Assembly (NCBI GenBank): GCA_030753675.1
Contig: JASMBU010000003.1
Span: 1-64,000 of the forward strand
Reading direction: 5' to 3'
Length of the DNA stretch: 64,000 nt
Origin: Methylococcales bacterium
GTDB lineage: Bacteria > Pseudomonadota > Gammaproteobacteria > Methylococcales > Methylomonadaceae
Shown here: positions 1 through 9,873 of the stretch, in pieces
Numbering within the stretch: the stretch's first letter is position 1
How the letters are laid out: every line of letters starts with the position of its first letter
The notes under the pieces: model-generated
What the model was told of the DNA's origin: nothing
The model's input: only the letters and a program-made list of their open reading frames with translations
Databases searched by the model: none
Program-made: the position numbers and the translations under genes

Positions 1-1436
1 GGATTATTGTCAGCATAAACAATCAAGGTAAGTTAACAACCGAACTTAAACAACGCATTAATGACTGTCGCACCAAAACTGATCTAGAAAACCTGTACTT
101 ACCTTACAAACCAAAACGTCAAACCAAAACACAAAAAGCACGCGATGCTGGCCTTGGTGCGCTTGCAGAAGCACTGCTCAAAAATCGTTCAACACCCCCA
201 CTAACCATTGCCAACCAGTTTCTAAATCCAAGTAAAAATATCCCTGACAATGTCACTGTACTAGAAGGTGCAAAACATATTATTTCAGAGCAACTCTTTG
301 AAACACCCTCATTAATCCAAAACTTAAGAAATTATATCTGGAACCACGGCTGTTTAAAATCTTCCGTTATACGCCGCCAAGAACATGCCGGCCAAAAGTT
401 TTCAGACTACTTTAATTATCAAGAGGCTACAGGACGTCGGCGAATATGCCCTTGCAAATAAATTACTTCCTCACATAGAAACTGATTTATGTCTGAAAGT
501 CCATGACCTTGCAGAAACCGAAGCCATTACTGTATTTGCCAATAACTTGCGTGACCTTCTTCTAGCCGCACCAGCAGGCCCTAAAATCACCATCGGACTC
601 GATCCCGGCATTAGAACAGGTGTAAAACTTGCTTTGATCGATGGCACAGGGAAAATCATCACCACTGAGACTATCTATCCCCACCCGCCCAAGAAACAGT
701 GGCCCCAGAGTATAAACAAAATGACCGCACTAATTAAAAAACACACTGTCGAACTGATTAGTATAGGAAACGGAACCGGTTCACGAGAAACAGAAAAACT
801 GATCACGGATTTGTTAAAAGAAAATCCCGATTTAACCATCAGTTCAATTATCGTCTCTGAAGCAGGCGCATCGATTTATTCCGCCTCTGAATTAGCTACT
901 CATGAATTTCCCAATCTTGATGTTTCGCTTCGAGGCGCGGTATCTATTGCCCGTCGTTTACAGGATCCACTGGCGGAATTGGTTAAGATTGAAGCAAAAG
1001 CCAATGGCGTTGGTCAATACCAACATGATGTAAACCAAAGTAACCTGTCACGAAGCCTTAATGCTGTGATTGAAGATTGCGTCAATGCCGTAGGCTCAAA
1101 AAACCAGGTCGCAACCCTCGCCCTGAATTCAAAAATGCACAATTTAAAACAGGTATTGAGAAGCTATCTGACTTAATCCCGGGCATGGTACTGGAGGGCG
1201 TGGTAACCAATGTTGCAAATTTTGGTGCTTTTGTTGATATCGGTGTACACCAAGATGGCTTAGTCAATATTTCAGAATTAGCCCATACTTTTGTGAAAGA
1301 TCCAAGGCAAATTGTTAAAACCGGTAACATCGTAACCGTATGTATTTTAAACGTTGAACCGACCCGAAAAAGAATCCAATTGACCATGAAAATTCAAGGC
1401 CAGATAAAATATAAATTCAAAGCACCCAGGCTTTGA
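1..1436 (+). pseudogene. tex: tex (transcription accessory protein), broken by two internal deletions; 5' end outside window
   Basis: Tex is a conserved cytoplasmic RNA-binding protein with a helical core, an RNase H-like fold, a helix-hairpin-helix segment and a C-terminal S1 domain. The window opens inside its N-terminal part, read in frame 3 (LENLYLPYKPKR near 87-122) as far as [10 protein letters not shown] (about 396-425). Homology resumes in frame 1 at [10 protein letters not shown] (about 460) and runs through [11 protein letters not shown] and [16 protein letters not shown] to DCVNAVG (about 1093). It then jumps back to frame 3 at [11 protein letters not shown] and continues through the S1 domain ([20 protein letters not shown]) to a stop at 1434-1436. 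Compared with remembered E. coli Tex, roughly 65-75 residues are missing at the first junction and about 125, including the helix-hairpin-helix region, at the second. Neither gap keeps frame, so no full-length Tex can be made. Flanking protein sequence is well conserved, so the decay looks recent. Confidence 0.9.
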
Positions 1437-1460
1437 CCCCTATTGGCAATATCGAAAGAC

Positions 1461-4400
1461 CTAGGCAACAACGTCTAATCGACTAAAACCGCCCTGTTCT
1501 CGAGTCATTTTGATTTGTGTTTTAACCCGCTCTTGTAATTCCTGAATATGAGAAATTACACCGACTAATTTTCCTTCGTGGCGTAAATTCTCAAGTGTAC
1601 TTAGGACAACGTATAAAGATTCATCATCTAAAGTACCAAACCCTTCATCAATAAAAAGAGAATCAACAGCTCGACCATAATTCGCTATCTCAGAAAGCCC
1701 CAACGCTAATGATAAGCTAATGATGAAAGTTTCACCGCCCGATAATGTTTTCATCGAGCGTTTTTTATTGGCTTGGAACGAATCCGTGATTTCTAAAGCC
1801 AACCCCTGTTTTTCTTTAATTTGACTTAACCGATAACGACCACTTATTTTCTCTAAGTAATCATTACTAATATCCAATAAATTACTGGCTACATCTTGCT
1901 GAATTCGTCGCTTAAACGACTGACTGTCTTCCAATTCAAACTCAGAAAGTATTTTATTTGCTTCATCGACGCGTTGCTGCTGCTGTTCTATTTTCTGATT
2001 AATCTCATCAGTATTACGGACCAAATTAACCTGCTGCGCTAAAATACTTTCCACATGATGAACCTCTTGTTCCGCTATAGTTAACTTATTCTCTAGGGCA
2101 TGTAACTCATGCTCTATATCTTGTCGATTCAAAACACCTTGTAATTGTGCTAATTCAGCCTGCTGCTCCAGTTGCTTAGATTCTAAATCAACTTTACCGG
2201 CCTCTAATTCAAGCAGCGTTGATTGCAATTGAGGCGTATTTTCTTTTTGGTGAGCAAGGGCGTGTACTTCCTCTGGCGTCGCAATGCCCTTTTCGGTTAA
2301 CCGCGTCATGGCTTCTTTAATCAACCGATCACGATCACCTTTAAAAACTTGGATTTTATTATCAATCTTCGTGACTTCTTCTTGCTTCTCATACAACTTA
2401 ACATACAAACGCATAGTCTCAGCCACATTAAGCTGTTTTGTATAGCCTTCTAATTTTTCAGACAGTAGTATGTTTTCTTCCTGACAGTGATCATGTTTCT
2501 GCTCTAAATCTGCCAACTCATTAGTGAGCTCAGTCCGACGTAAGACATAAACTTGAAAATCCTGTCGTCGCTGATTTAAACGCTTAATTAATTTATCTTC
2601 ACGCCCTTTAGCCGGTATTTTATCGCCTAATACTTTGAGTGTTTCTATCAAGCTCCCTAATAAATCCTGCTCAACTTCTATCGTATTTTGTAGTGTTATT
2701 TCTATAGATTTAACAGGCGATGCTTGAATTTCACCTGCCGAATCATAATGAACGGGTAAACTAACATCTTGGTCTCCTAAGGTTTTTAGTTCCGCCCGAT
2801 ATGCTTTCAATTGTTGATTCTGTTCTTCTAGCTTGGGCGCCAAAACATTATAATTCTTTATAATCTTCTTAAGATGATCTAGGCTCTTTTTTTCCTGATC
2901 TTTTAATTTTTTTAATGCCTTTAAATTATCAATCGTCAACTCACTACTAACAATATTCAAGCGGGTGCACAAATGAGACCATTCGGACCTCATAACTGCA
3001 CGCTCACGCTTCTCTTCCCGACATTGTTCTTGGAAATCGTGATATTCTTTTAACTGGATTTTCATATGATCGGTACGATCGCGAAGATAATCGACCTTAC
3101 TTTTCTGATCAGCAACTAATTGCCTAGAATCACCTATTTCCGGTAAAGAATGGACAAAAGGATGGTCTAATGCTCCGCATAAGCCACACGGCTCGCCGTC
3201 TAACAAAGCCCCTCTATCTTGATGATGCTTTCGAAGCTGAAGCTCCCAGGATGCCGTTTTCTGCAAAGCATCCAGAACCTTTTGCTCTTGTTCTAATTCA
3301 ATCAAAAGTTGTTCATAATCGTTCGCTAATCCTAGTGGGATATCGATCTTAACAGGCGCTGAGCGAAACCACCCTCCTGCCCCACCTTGATTAAATACCT
3401 TAAATCTTAATGAAAGTGCTTCTAAGGACTTAATAACTTGGTCGCGATTAGCTTGGTCTTCTTCTAAACCCATGACTTCCTTAAGACTTTTACCATCCAT
3501 AAAATGATCACGTTTTTGCTCTGACTTAGCAATGGTAGCCTCTAACTGTTCGCTTGAGCGGGTCAGTCGCTTTATGTCATTTTGACGCTTTTTATTAGCC
3601 GCTAAATTTTGCTTGATATCCTTTTCTGCTGTTTTCTTTTTTTCCCTAAGTCGATCAATCTCTACTCGACTTTTTTTCAGCGCTAAAACATCAGGCATAT
3701 TATCAATCAATGTTTTATCCATTGAACGATTTTTTAACCATGTATCCACCGTATCCAAGATAGATTTTTTCTCTACCATTTGATCAGATAAAGTTTGTAA
3801 TAATGTTTCTTCTGAGCCTTTATCTAATCGAATCTGCCCTAATTGAGATTTCAATTTATCAATATCTTCAATCGGTCTTAGATGCGTCTGCTCATTCGGC
3901 GCCATCTCCAAACGATCCACTGCGCCACGCTGCTCTAACTCATTTTTAAGCGCAGTAACCTCAACCTCTCCAGCGGCTAATTCCTTTTGAGATTGGTTAA
4001 TTTGCCCCTCCATTCGATCAGACTCTGTTAATTGAGTCATGACTTTACCAATCTCAGTAAATTCCTCTAATGTCGACAACGTACTGTTCAACTGATCGAT
4101 TTCCAATTGTTTATTCGCAATAGCCTTATCAGTCTGCTGAATAAACTCTTCAACCCGCTCAACCTCAACGACCTGCTCTAACTGCTGCTCAAATACTTTT
4201 TTCTCATTAATAAAATCAACAATCTGCACTTTAAAGTCTGCCAGATCAAAACGACTGGCCTCTAATTCACCCGGTGTTAATAATTTTATTTCATTCAACT
4301 GGACTCGAAATTGATCTAAGCTATTTTGTTGCTGTTCAACATCAGAATCAATGCGTTGTTTATAATCAGTATATATTTCGGATCCGAGGATTTTCTCAAG

Positions 4401-4898
4401 AATATCCATACGCTCGTTATCAAGCGCCTTTAAAAAAGCTGAAAACTCACCTTGTGCTAAAACAATGCAACGGGTAAATCTTCGAAAATCCATACCCGTT
4501 AAATCAGCAATAAATGCCCGTACTTTTGCAGGCTGACTTTCAATTATTTCTTGTGTACCATTCATACGACTCACTTGCATTTCAGGCGTTCTAACTTGAC
4601 CCTCAATACATTTAACCGACCATCGAGATTGAAATTGCTCCTCTCCTAAAGAAAAAGAAACCTCACAAAAACTTTCATCCTCTTGCCTTGTCACTACAAA
4701 ATTTGAAGGCTGATCAAACTTAATCGTTTCGCCATACAACCCTAAAGTGATTACATCGAGAATACTACTCTTACCCGAGCCATTGGGCCCAGTAATGGCA
4801 AACACTCCTGTATCAGAAAGGGGTGATTCATTAAAATCAACCTGCCACTGACCTTTAAGCGAATTAATGTTCTTAAAACGAATTGAATCTATTTTCAT
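1461..4898 (-). CDS. sbcC: SbcC, ATPase subunit of the SbcCD nuclease
   Basis: SbcC is the SMC/Rad50-type ATPase that works with the nuclease SbcD to cleave DNA hairpins and blocked ends. The 1145-residue protein has a Walker A motif GPNGSGKSS at residues 37-45, two long coiled-coil arms, a zinc hook Cys-Gly-Leu-Cys at 571-574, an ABC signature (LSGGETFIISLSLALG) and a Walker B (SLFIDEGFGTLD) near the C terminus. Length suits the family. The usual upstream partner sbcD is absent: the next gene (aas) is divergent and 201 bases away. A short open frame of 19 codons ends in a TGA overlapping this ATG, as if the tail of a former upstream gene. The identification is firm; whether a functional SbcD exists elsewhere cannot be seen here. 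Confidence 0.95.
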   Translation of the reverse strand: MKIDSIRFKNINSLKGQWQVDFNESPLSDTGVFAITGPNGSGKSSILDVITLGLYGETIKFDQPSNFVVTRQEDESFCEVSFSLGEEQFQSRWSVKCIEGQVRTPEMQVSRMNGTQEIIESQPAKVRAFIADLTGMDFRRFTRCIVLAQGEFSAFLKALDNERMDILEKILGSEIYTDYKQRIDSDVEQQQNSLDQFRVQLNEIKLLTPGELEASRFDLADFKVQIVDFINEKKVFEQQLEQVVEVERVEEFIQQTDKAIANKQLEIDQLNSTLSTLEEFTEIGKVMTQLTESDRMEGQINQSQKELAAGEVEVTALKNELEQRGAVDRLEMAPNEQTHLRPIEDIDKLKSQLGQIRLDKGSEETLLQTLSDQMVEKKSILDTVDTWLKNRSMDKTLIDNMPDVLALKKSRVEIDRLREKKKTAEKDIKQNLAANKKRQNDIKRLTRSSEQLEATIAKSEQKRDHFMDGKSLKEVMGLEEDQANRDQVIKSLEALSLRFKVFNQGGAGGWFRSAPVKIDIPLGLANDYEQLLIELEQEQKVLDALQKTASWELQLRKHHQDRGALLDGEPCGLCGALDHPFVHSLPEIGDSRQLVADQKSKVDYLRDRTDHMKIQLKEYHDFQEQCREEKRERAVMRSEWSHLCTRLNIVSSELTIDNLKALKKLKDQEKKSLDHLKKIIKNYNVLAPKLEEQNQQLKAYRAELKTLGDQDVSLPVHYDSAGEIQASPVKSIEITLQNTIEVEQDLLGSLIETLKVLGDKIPAKGREDKLIKRLNQRRQDFQVYVLRRTELTNELADLEQKHDHCQEENILLSEKLEGYTKQLNVAETMRLYVKLYEKQEEVTKIDNKIQVFKGDRDRLIKEAMTRLTEKGIATPEEVHALAHQKENTPQLQSTLLELEAGKVDLESKQLEQQAELAQLQGVLNRQDIEHELHALENKLTIAEQEVHHVESILAQQVNLVRNTDEINQKIEQQQQRVDEANKILSEFELEDSQSFKRRIQQDVASNLLDISNDYLEKISGRYRLSQIKEKQGLALEITDSFQANKKRSMKTLSGGETFIISLSLALGLSEIANYGRAVDSLFIDEGFGTLDDESLYVVLSTLENLRHEGKLVGVISHIQELQERVKTQIKMTREQGGFSRLDVVA

Positions 4899-5099
4899 AA
4901 ACCTGTCGCCTTAATGACGGCTTTAAATCTTGGATAATAATATGAATTATACTACCGATAAATGAATTTCGCTCAATTTGAGCCCGGCAATATACCTTAA
5001 ACAACAGCAAAACATGATCTTTATGTCTTCAACATACACTAAACCACTTGTAGTGGGGCTCTTAAAGTTTCTGTTATCATAAAAAAAACAGGAGCAAAC

Positions 5100-7256
5100 A
5101 TGAAAACCGTCTTAAAAACCATTTTACACTCGCTTTTAACCTGGCTTTTTAAGGTAGAAGTTCATGGACTGGAAAATTACCATAACGCTGGAAAACGCGT
5201 TTTAATTATTGCTAATCACACCTCTTTTCTAGACCCTTTACTCTTAGGTGTTTTTTTACCTGACAACATAACCTTTGCTATTAACACCCATATTGCCAAA
5301 AACCAATTCATTAAATCATTTCTCGGTTTGGCTCAGGTTTTTGTCATGGATAACACCAATCCGTTATCGCTAAAATCTTTAGTCAACTTCTTAAAAACAG
5401 ACCAAAAAACAGTTATTTTCCCCGAGGGTCGAATTACCACTACCGGCTCTTTGATGAAAATTTATAACGGCACCGGCATGATTGCCAATAAAACACAAGC
5501 CGCCATACTCCCTATACGCCTTGATGGCCCTCAATACAGTTACTTTTCCCGTCTTAAAAAAACACATCGCCTACAACTATTTCCCAAAATAACCATTCAT
5601 ATCCAACCCCATAGCTTTATTACCCCTCCTGACCACCTTACTGGCCGAGCAAGACATGCCTACAGTAACCAACAAATAACGACTTTAATGAACCGCATGA
5701 TGTTTGCCAGTTCCCAATACCAACAGACTGTTTTTTCTGCGCTACTCGAAGCTCGCCGTCGCCATGGTGGCTCACACAGCATCGTAGAAGATACAGACCG
5801 GCAACCTTTACACTACAACGCACTGATTACTCGTACCTTTATCGTCGCAAACCTGCTCAAACAATTTACCCGCGAAACTGAAACCATTGGCATATTACTG
5901 CCCACTTCAACAAAAACATTGAATGTTGTCCTTGGGTTACAACTTTATAACCGCGTCCCTGCAATGATCAATTTCTCCATGGGTTCTGCCGGAATGATTT
6001 CTGTTTGCGAAACTGCCGTCATCAAAACTGTAATCACTTCACGGCGATTTATTTCACTGGTAAAACTGGAGGCTGCTATTGAAAAATTAACGGTCTCAGT
6101 TAACGTTGTTTTTCTAGAAGATCTCATTGAAAACCTCACCATTACAGACAAACTTTTAGCCTTATATCAAGGTTACTTTGCCCAAACTATTTATAATAAA
6201 ATTACCCCCCAATCCACAGATAGAGCCATCATCTTATTTACTTCAGGGTCAGAAGCAAAACCCAAAGGCGTTGTATTATCACACCAAAATATCTTAGCGA
6301 ACCATAGCCAACTAGCCGCCGTTATCAACTTTACGCCTCAAGATATTGTCTTAAATGTATTACCCATGTTTCATTCATTTAGCTTTACTATCGGCACACT
6401 ATTACCGGTCTTAAATGGTATGAAAACCTTCCTTTACCCAACACCATTACATTTCAATATTATTCCTGAGCTTTCCTACGAATTAAATGCCACTGTCCTT
6501 TTCGGCACTAACACCTTTTTATCAGCCTATGGTCAAGCCGCCCACCCGTACGACTTTCAAGGTATTCGTTATGTTTTTGCAGGTGCAGAATCTTTACAAC
6601 GTAATACCCACGACCTCTGGTCAGAAAAATTCGGTATTCGTATTTTTGAAGGTTATGGTGCCACTGAAACCAGCCCGGTACTTTCTGTCAACAGCCCTAA
6701 ACACTATCAAGCCGGCTCTGTAGGACAGTTTTTACCTGGAATAGATTATCAGCTAGAAACAATTCCAGGGATTAGCACCGGCCAACAACTCCACGTTTTC
6801 GGTAGCAATGTCATGCTCGGTTATCTCTTACCTGATGCCCCCGGGGAATTGGTTCCTCCCGCTTCTATTTTTGGCGCTGGCTGGTACAACACCGGTGACA
6901 TCGTTTCCATCGACGAAGCCGGATTCATAACAATTTGTGGCCGAAGTAAACGCTTTGCAAAAATCGGAGGTGAAATGATTTCTCTGTTAGTTATTGAACA
7001 ACTCGCCAGCACAACTTGGCCGGACTCAAAGCATGCAGCTACAACAATTCCTGACCTTAAAAAAGGCGAGCAAATCATATTACTAACCACACAGAAAGAA
7101 GCCACACTGACAGCATTAACCCTAACGCTTAAAACACAAGGATTAAGCACGCTTAATCTACCTAAGAAAATCATCGTCATAAATGAAATACCTACCCTTG
7201 CTACAGGCAAGACCGATTACCCAGAAATTACAAAACAAGTCACACTCAGCAACTAA
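5100..7256 (+). CDS. aas: Aas, bifunctional 2-acyl-glycerophosphoethanolamine acyltransferase / acyl-ACP synthetase
   Basis: Aas re-acylates lysophospholipids at the inner membrane, using an acyl chain it first loads onto ACP. The 718-residue protein matches the usual length. The N-terminal PlsC-type acyltransferase domain has the catalytic NHTSFLD motif (His40, Asp45) and FPEGRI at 107-112. The C-terminal adenylate-forming domain has the ATP-binding loop FTSGSEAKPKG at about residue 380 and YGATETSP at about 520. The start follows an AGGAGCAAAC ribosome binding site. The next gene, 27 bases downstream on the same strand, encodes an LplT-like transporter, the partner of Aas in E. coli, so the two form a lysophospholipid import and repair unit. 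Confidence 0.92.
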   Translation: MKTVLKTILHSLLTWLFKVEVHGLENYHNAGKRVLIIANHTSFLDPLLLGVFLPDNITFAINTHIAKNQFIKSFLGLAQVFVMDNTNPLSLKSLVNFLKTDQKTVIFPEGRITTTGSLMKIYNGTGMIANKTQAAILPIRLDGPQYSYFSRLKKTHRLQLFPKITIHIQPHSFITPPDHLTGRARHAYSNQQITTLMNRMMFASSQYQQTVFSALLEARRRHGGSHSIVEDTDRQPLHYNALITRTFIVANLLKQFTRETETIGILLPTSTKTLNVVLGLQLYNRVPAMINFSMGSAGMISVCETAVIKTVITSRRFISLVKLEAAIEKLTVSVNVVFLEDLIENLTITDKLLALYQGYFAQTIYNKITPQSTDRAIILFTSGSEAKPKGVVLSHQNILANHSQLAAVINFTPQDIVLNVLPMFHSFSFTIGTLLPVLNGMKTFLYPTPLHFNIIPELSYELNATVLFGTNTFLSAYGQAAHPYDFQGIRYVFAGAESLQRNTHDLWSEKFGIRIFEGYGATETSPVLSVNSPKHYQAGSVGQFLPGIDYQLETIPGISTGQQLHVFGSNVMLGYLLPDAPGELVPPASIFGAGWYNTGDIVSIDEAGFITICGRSKRFAKIGGEMISLLVIEQLASTTWPDSKHAATTIPDLKKGEQIILLTTQKEATLTALTLTLKTQGLSTLNLPKKIIVINEIPTLATGKTDYPEITKQVTLSN

Positions 7257-7283
7257 TAAACAACTATACGGTCAGCTTTTTCC

Positions 7284-8480
7284 ATGAACAAAAATATTCT
7301 AATTTTACTGATCGTACAGTTTTTATCGGCTTTTGCAGATAATGCCATTTTATTTACCGTTATTGCTATAACGTTACAAAGTTCTATGGTTTCCAGTTGG
7401 TACATTCCGGCTTTACAAGCCATCTTTCTAATGGCTTTTGTTTTGCTCGCACCATGGGTGGGTGCAATTGCGGACCGCTACCCAAAACCAAGAATATTGG
7501 TCTTGGCAAATCTCATTAAAGCAACCGGAGCACTATTATTATTTTTCGCCATTGAGCCTCTCATTGCCTACGGCATCATTGGTGTAGGCGCGGCCTTATA
7601 CAGTCCTGCAAAATACGGGATATTACCCGAGTATAGCCAGCAACAAGCCCTGCTTAAAGCCAACAGTTGGGTTGAGGGATCAACCATTCTTGCCATTTTA
7701 TCCGGCATGGTGATTGGCGCTAAAATTGCCGACCACTCCACTGAACAAGCATTACTAACCGTTCTTTTCTTATTTATTGCATCTGCTGCCATTACCCTAC
7801 TCTTACCGCAAAAACAACCACCCAAACAAACATTAAAAATAGGCATTGCAACCTTTTACCGACAATTTAAAGCATTCTTGAACCACCCGACCTGTCGGTT
7901 TGCCCTAATAAATGCGGCTATATTCTGGGCGACAGCAGCAACACTTCGAGTCATCTTAATTGCTTGGGCCCCGTTAACACTACAGTTAACCAGTGCCACC
8001 GAAATTGCCGAATTAACCTTTTTTATTGCCCTCGGAATAATTATAGGTTCTTCCTTAGTCCCCCAACTTATCCCCTTTGAAAAATTGCGCCGCATACTCA
8101 TACCGGCTTATTTAATGGGAGTGCTGATCATCTTTTTAAGCTTACTGTCTACTCTATTGCCCGCACGTATGACACTGTTGCTTATCGGCTTAATGGGAGG
8201 GCTTTATATCGTCCCTGTCAATACCAGCCTACAAGCCCTTGGCCATCAGGGTATCGGTAGTGGTCGAGCCGTTGCACTACAAGGGTTCTTTCAAAATATT
8301 GCCATGCTTTGTGCTATCGGCCTGTATACCTTATCGACCTCTTTATCATTATCCCCTAACCATGCGATGATCATTTTAGGTTGTAACATTCTCCTTTGTA
8401 CAACCTTGGTATTCTTAAACTTTGCTAAGAATACGACACCGCCGGTATATAAAAATAACTCACAAAACCCCAATGAATAA
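7284..8480 (+). CDS. lplT: LplT-like lysophospholipid transporter (major facilitator superfamily)
   Basis: The protein (398 residues) is highly hydrophobic with about twelve predicted membrane segments and an MFS-type signature after segment 2 (WVGAIADRYPKPRILV). In E. coli, LplT flips lysophospholipids across the inner membrane to Aas. Here the gene directly follows aas, probably in the same transcript, which is the main support for LplT over a generic MFS exporter. The C-terminal tail (KNTTPPVYKNNSQNPNE) is polar and cytoplasmic in the usual topology. Confidence 0.87.
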   Translation: MNKNILILLIVQFLSAFADNAILFTVIAITLQSSMVSSWYIPALQAIFLMAFVLLAPWVGAIADRYPKPRILVLANLIKATGALLLFFAIEPLIAYGIIGVGAALYSPAKYGILPEYSQQQALLKANSWVEGSTILAILSGMVIGAKIADHSTEQALLTVLFLFIASAAITLLLPQKQPPKQTLKIGIATFYRQFKAFLNHPTCRFALINAAIFWATAATLRVILIAWAPLTLQLTSATEIAELTFFIALGIIIGSSLVPQLIPFEKLRRILIPAYLMGVLIIFLSLLSTLLPARMTLLLIGLMGGLYIVPVNTSLQALGHQGIGSGRAVALQGFFQNIAMLCAIGLYTLSTSLSLSPNHAMIILGCNILLCTTLVFLNFAKNTTPPVYKNNSQNPNE

Positions 8481-8494
8481 TAATTACCCTACTC

Positions 8495-9007
8495 ATGATA
8501 AAAGAAAAACTCGCAGTCGTTAATGCGCAAGATAAGATCATTGAAATTCGGGATCGCGATGAAGTACACCGATTAACCCTACGCCACCGCGCCGTCCATA
8601 TTCTGATCTTCAACCAAAAGCAAAAACTATTCTTACAAAAACGTTCACATCAAAAAGATATCAATGCTGGTTTATGGGATAGTTCTGCTGCAGGTCATGT
8701 CGATGCGGAAGAAGATTATGATCATTGTGTTATCCGAGAAGTATCTGAAGAATTAGGGATACAACTACACCAGCAACCAGAATTCTTATTTAAACTTAGC
8801 CCGTGTTATGACAACGGTATGGAATTCATTCATGTATACCGCAGCCCGCACAATGGCCCATTTACACTCTGCACAGAGGAGATTGAGCAAGGTCAGTGGT
8901 TTTCAATCCCTGAAATATCCGAACTGGTTTCTGAAAATGCACTGCATTTAACATCGACGTTTAAATCGATCTGGAAATCCTTTATTACTTTATCTAAAAC
9001 CTATTAA
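8495..9007 (+). CDS. Nudix hydrolase, YfcD/IDI-like
   Basis: This 170-residue protein has a complete Nudix box: GHVDAEEDYDHCVIREVSEE at about residues 67-86 supplies the Gly-x5-Glu-x7-Arg-Glu-x2-Glu-Glu pattern that binds divalent metal and cleaves nucleoside diphosphate-linked substrates. The N-terminal segment (AVVNAQDKIIEIRDRDEVH) and the phrase LFLQKRSHQKDINAGLWD resemble the YfcD and isopentenyl-diphosphate isomerase-like branch of Nudix proteins. The substrate cannot be read from the sequence. It lies 14 bases after lplT and 9 bases before the Nif3-like gene, so the genes are probably co-transcribed. Confidence 0.88.
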   Translation: MIKEKLAVVNAQDKIIEIRDRDEVHRLTLRHRAVHILIFNQKQKLFLQKRSHQKDINAGLWDSSAAGHVDAEEDYDHCVIREVSEELGIQLHQQPEFLFKLSPCYDNGMEFIHVYRSPHNGPFTLCTEEIEQGQWFSIPEISELVSENALHLTSTFKSIWKSFITLSKTY

Positions 9008-9016
9008 AAAATAGTC

Positions 9017-9784
9017 ATGTCTATTTCTCGCAACCAATTAATTCAATTTTATAGCACCTTACTAAAAACTCAGGACTTTCAAGACTACGGGCCCAATGGA
9101 CTACAAATTGAAGGCACCCATGAAATCAAGAAAATCGCCTTTGCCGTTTCTGCAACGGTAGAATCCATTTCACAAGCCATTAACTTTCAAGCAGATGCTC
9201 TCGTTGTTCACCACGGCCTTTTCTGGTCCTTTCATGGGCCAAGAACATTAACAGGCCCCTTTGCTAAACGCATTTTTCCACTCGTTCAAAATAAAATAAA
9301 TTTGTTAGGCTATCATCTTCCGCTTGATGCTCATGTAACTATCGGCAATGCAGCCGAAATTGGTCAACGACTGTCTTTAAAAAATATCGAACCTTTTGGT
9401 AACTACAAAAATTGCCCAACCGGCATCAAAGGTCAATTGAATAATCACTTAACCGCCCAGCAATTAGCCGATGATTTAGCCCGTATTTTGAATCATTCCG
9501 TCATTCTTGCTTCTCCCAGCACATCTGCTGTCCTTCGTTCCATTGGAATTATTACCGGCGGAGCAAACAGTGATTGGAAACTCGCTGCAGAACAAGGTCT
9601 AGACGGTTATATCACCGGTGAAATCAGTGAGCATGACTGGCATGAAAGTCAAGAATCAGGAATCCATATGTTTGCTGGCGGCCATCATGCAACCGAACAA
9701 TTCGGTATTCAGGCCTTACTCGAAAAAACTCAGCGTGAATTTGAGGTTGAATGTATGTTTTTCAATAGCCAGAATCCTGCCTAA
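9017..9784 (+). CDS. Nif3-like dinuclear metal centre protein (YbgI family)
   Basis: This is a 255-residue member of the YbgI/NIF3 family, toroidal hexamers with two metal ions per subunit; family members have been described as GTP cyclohydrolase I type 2 homologues, but the physiological reaction is unsettled. Metal-ligand motifs are all present: VVHHGLFW at about 67-74, YHLPLDAH at about 96-103, and EISEHDWHES with GGHHATEQFG near 200-235. Length agrees with the family. It sits 9 bases after the Nudix gene. Confidence 0.9.
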   Translation: MSISRNQLIQFYSTLLKTQDFQDYGPNGLQIEGTHEIKKIAFAVSATVESISQAINFQADALVVHHGLFWSFHGPRTLTGPFAKRIFPLVQNKINLLGYHLPLDAHVTIGNAAEIGQRLSLKNIEPFGNYKNCPTGIKGQLNNHLTAQQLADDLARILNHSVILASPSTSAVLRSIGIITGGANSDWKLAAEQGLDGYITGEISEHDWHESQESGIHMFAGGHHATEQFGIQALLEKTQREFEVECMFFNSQNPA

Positions 9785-9873
9785 CCCATTAAAACAACAA
9801 GCCACAAAACTGAACCTTTTTTAAACTTCATTGACAATAACTCCCACTGTATTAATCACAAAACGTAGTCCTT

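Noticed and set aside
1082-1387. Minus-strand frame of 101 codons inside the tex S1 region
   Set aside because: It is a shadow of the conserved S1-domain coding strand.
1-1436. Programmed frameshifting as an explanation for the tex frame changes
   Set aside because: Conserved blocks of protein are missing at both joints, so these are deletions and not slippage sites.
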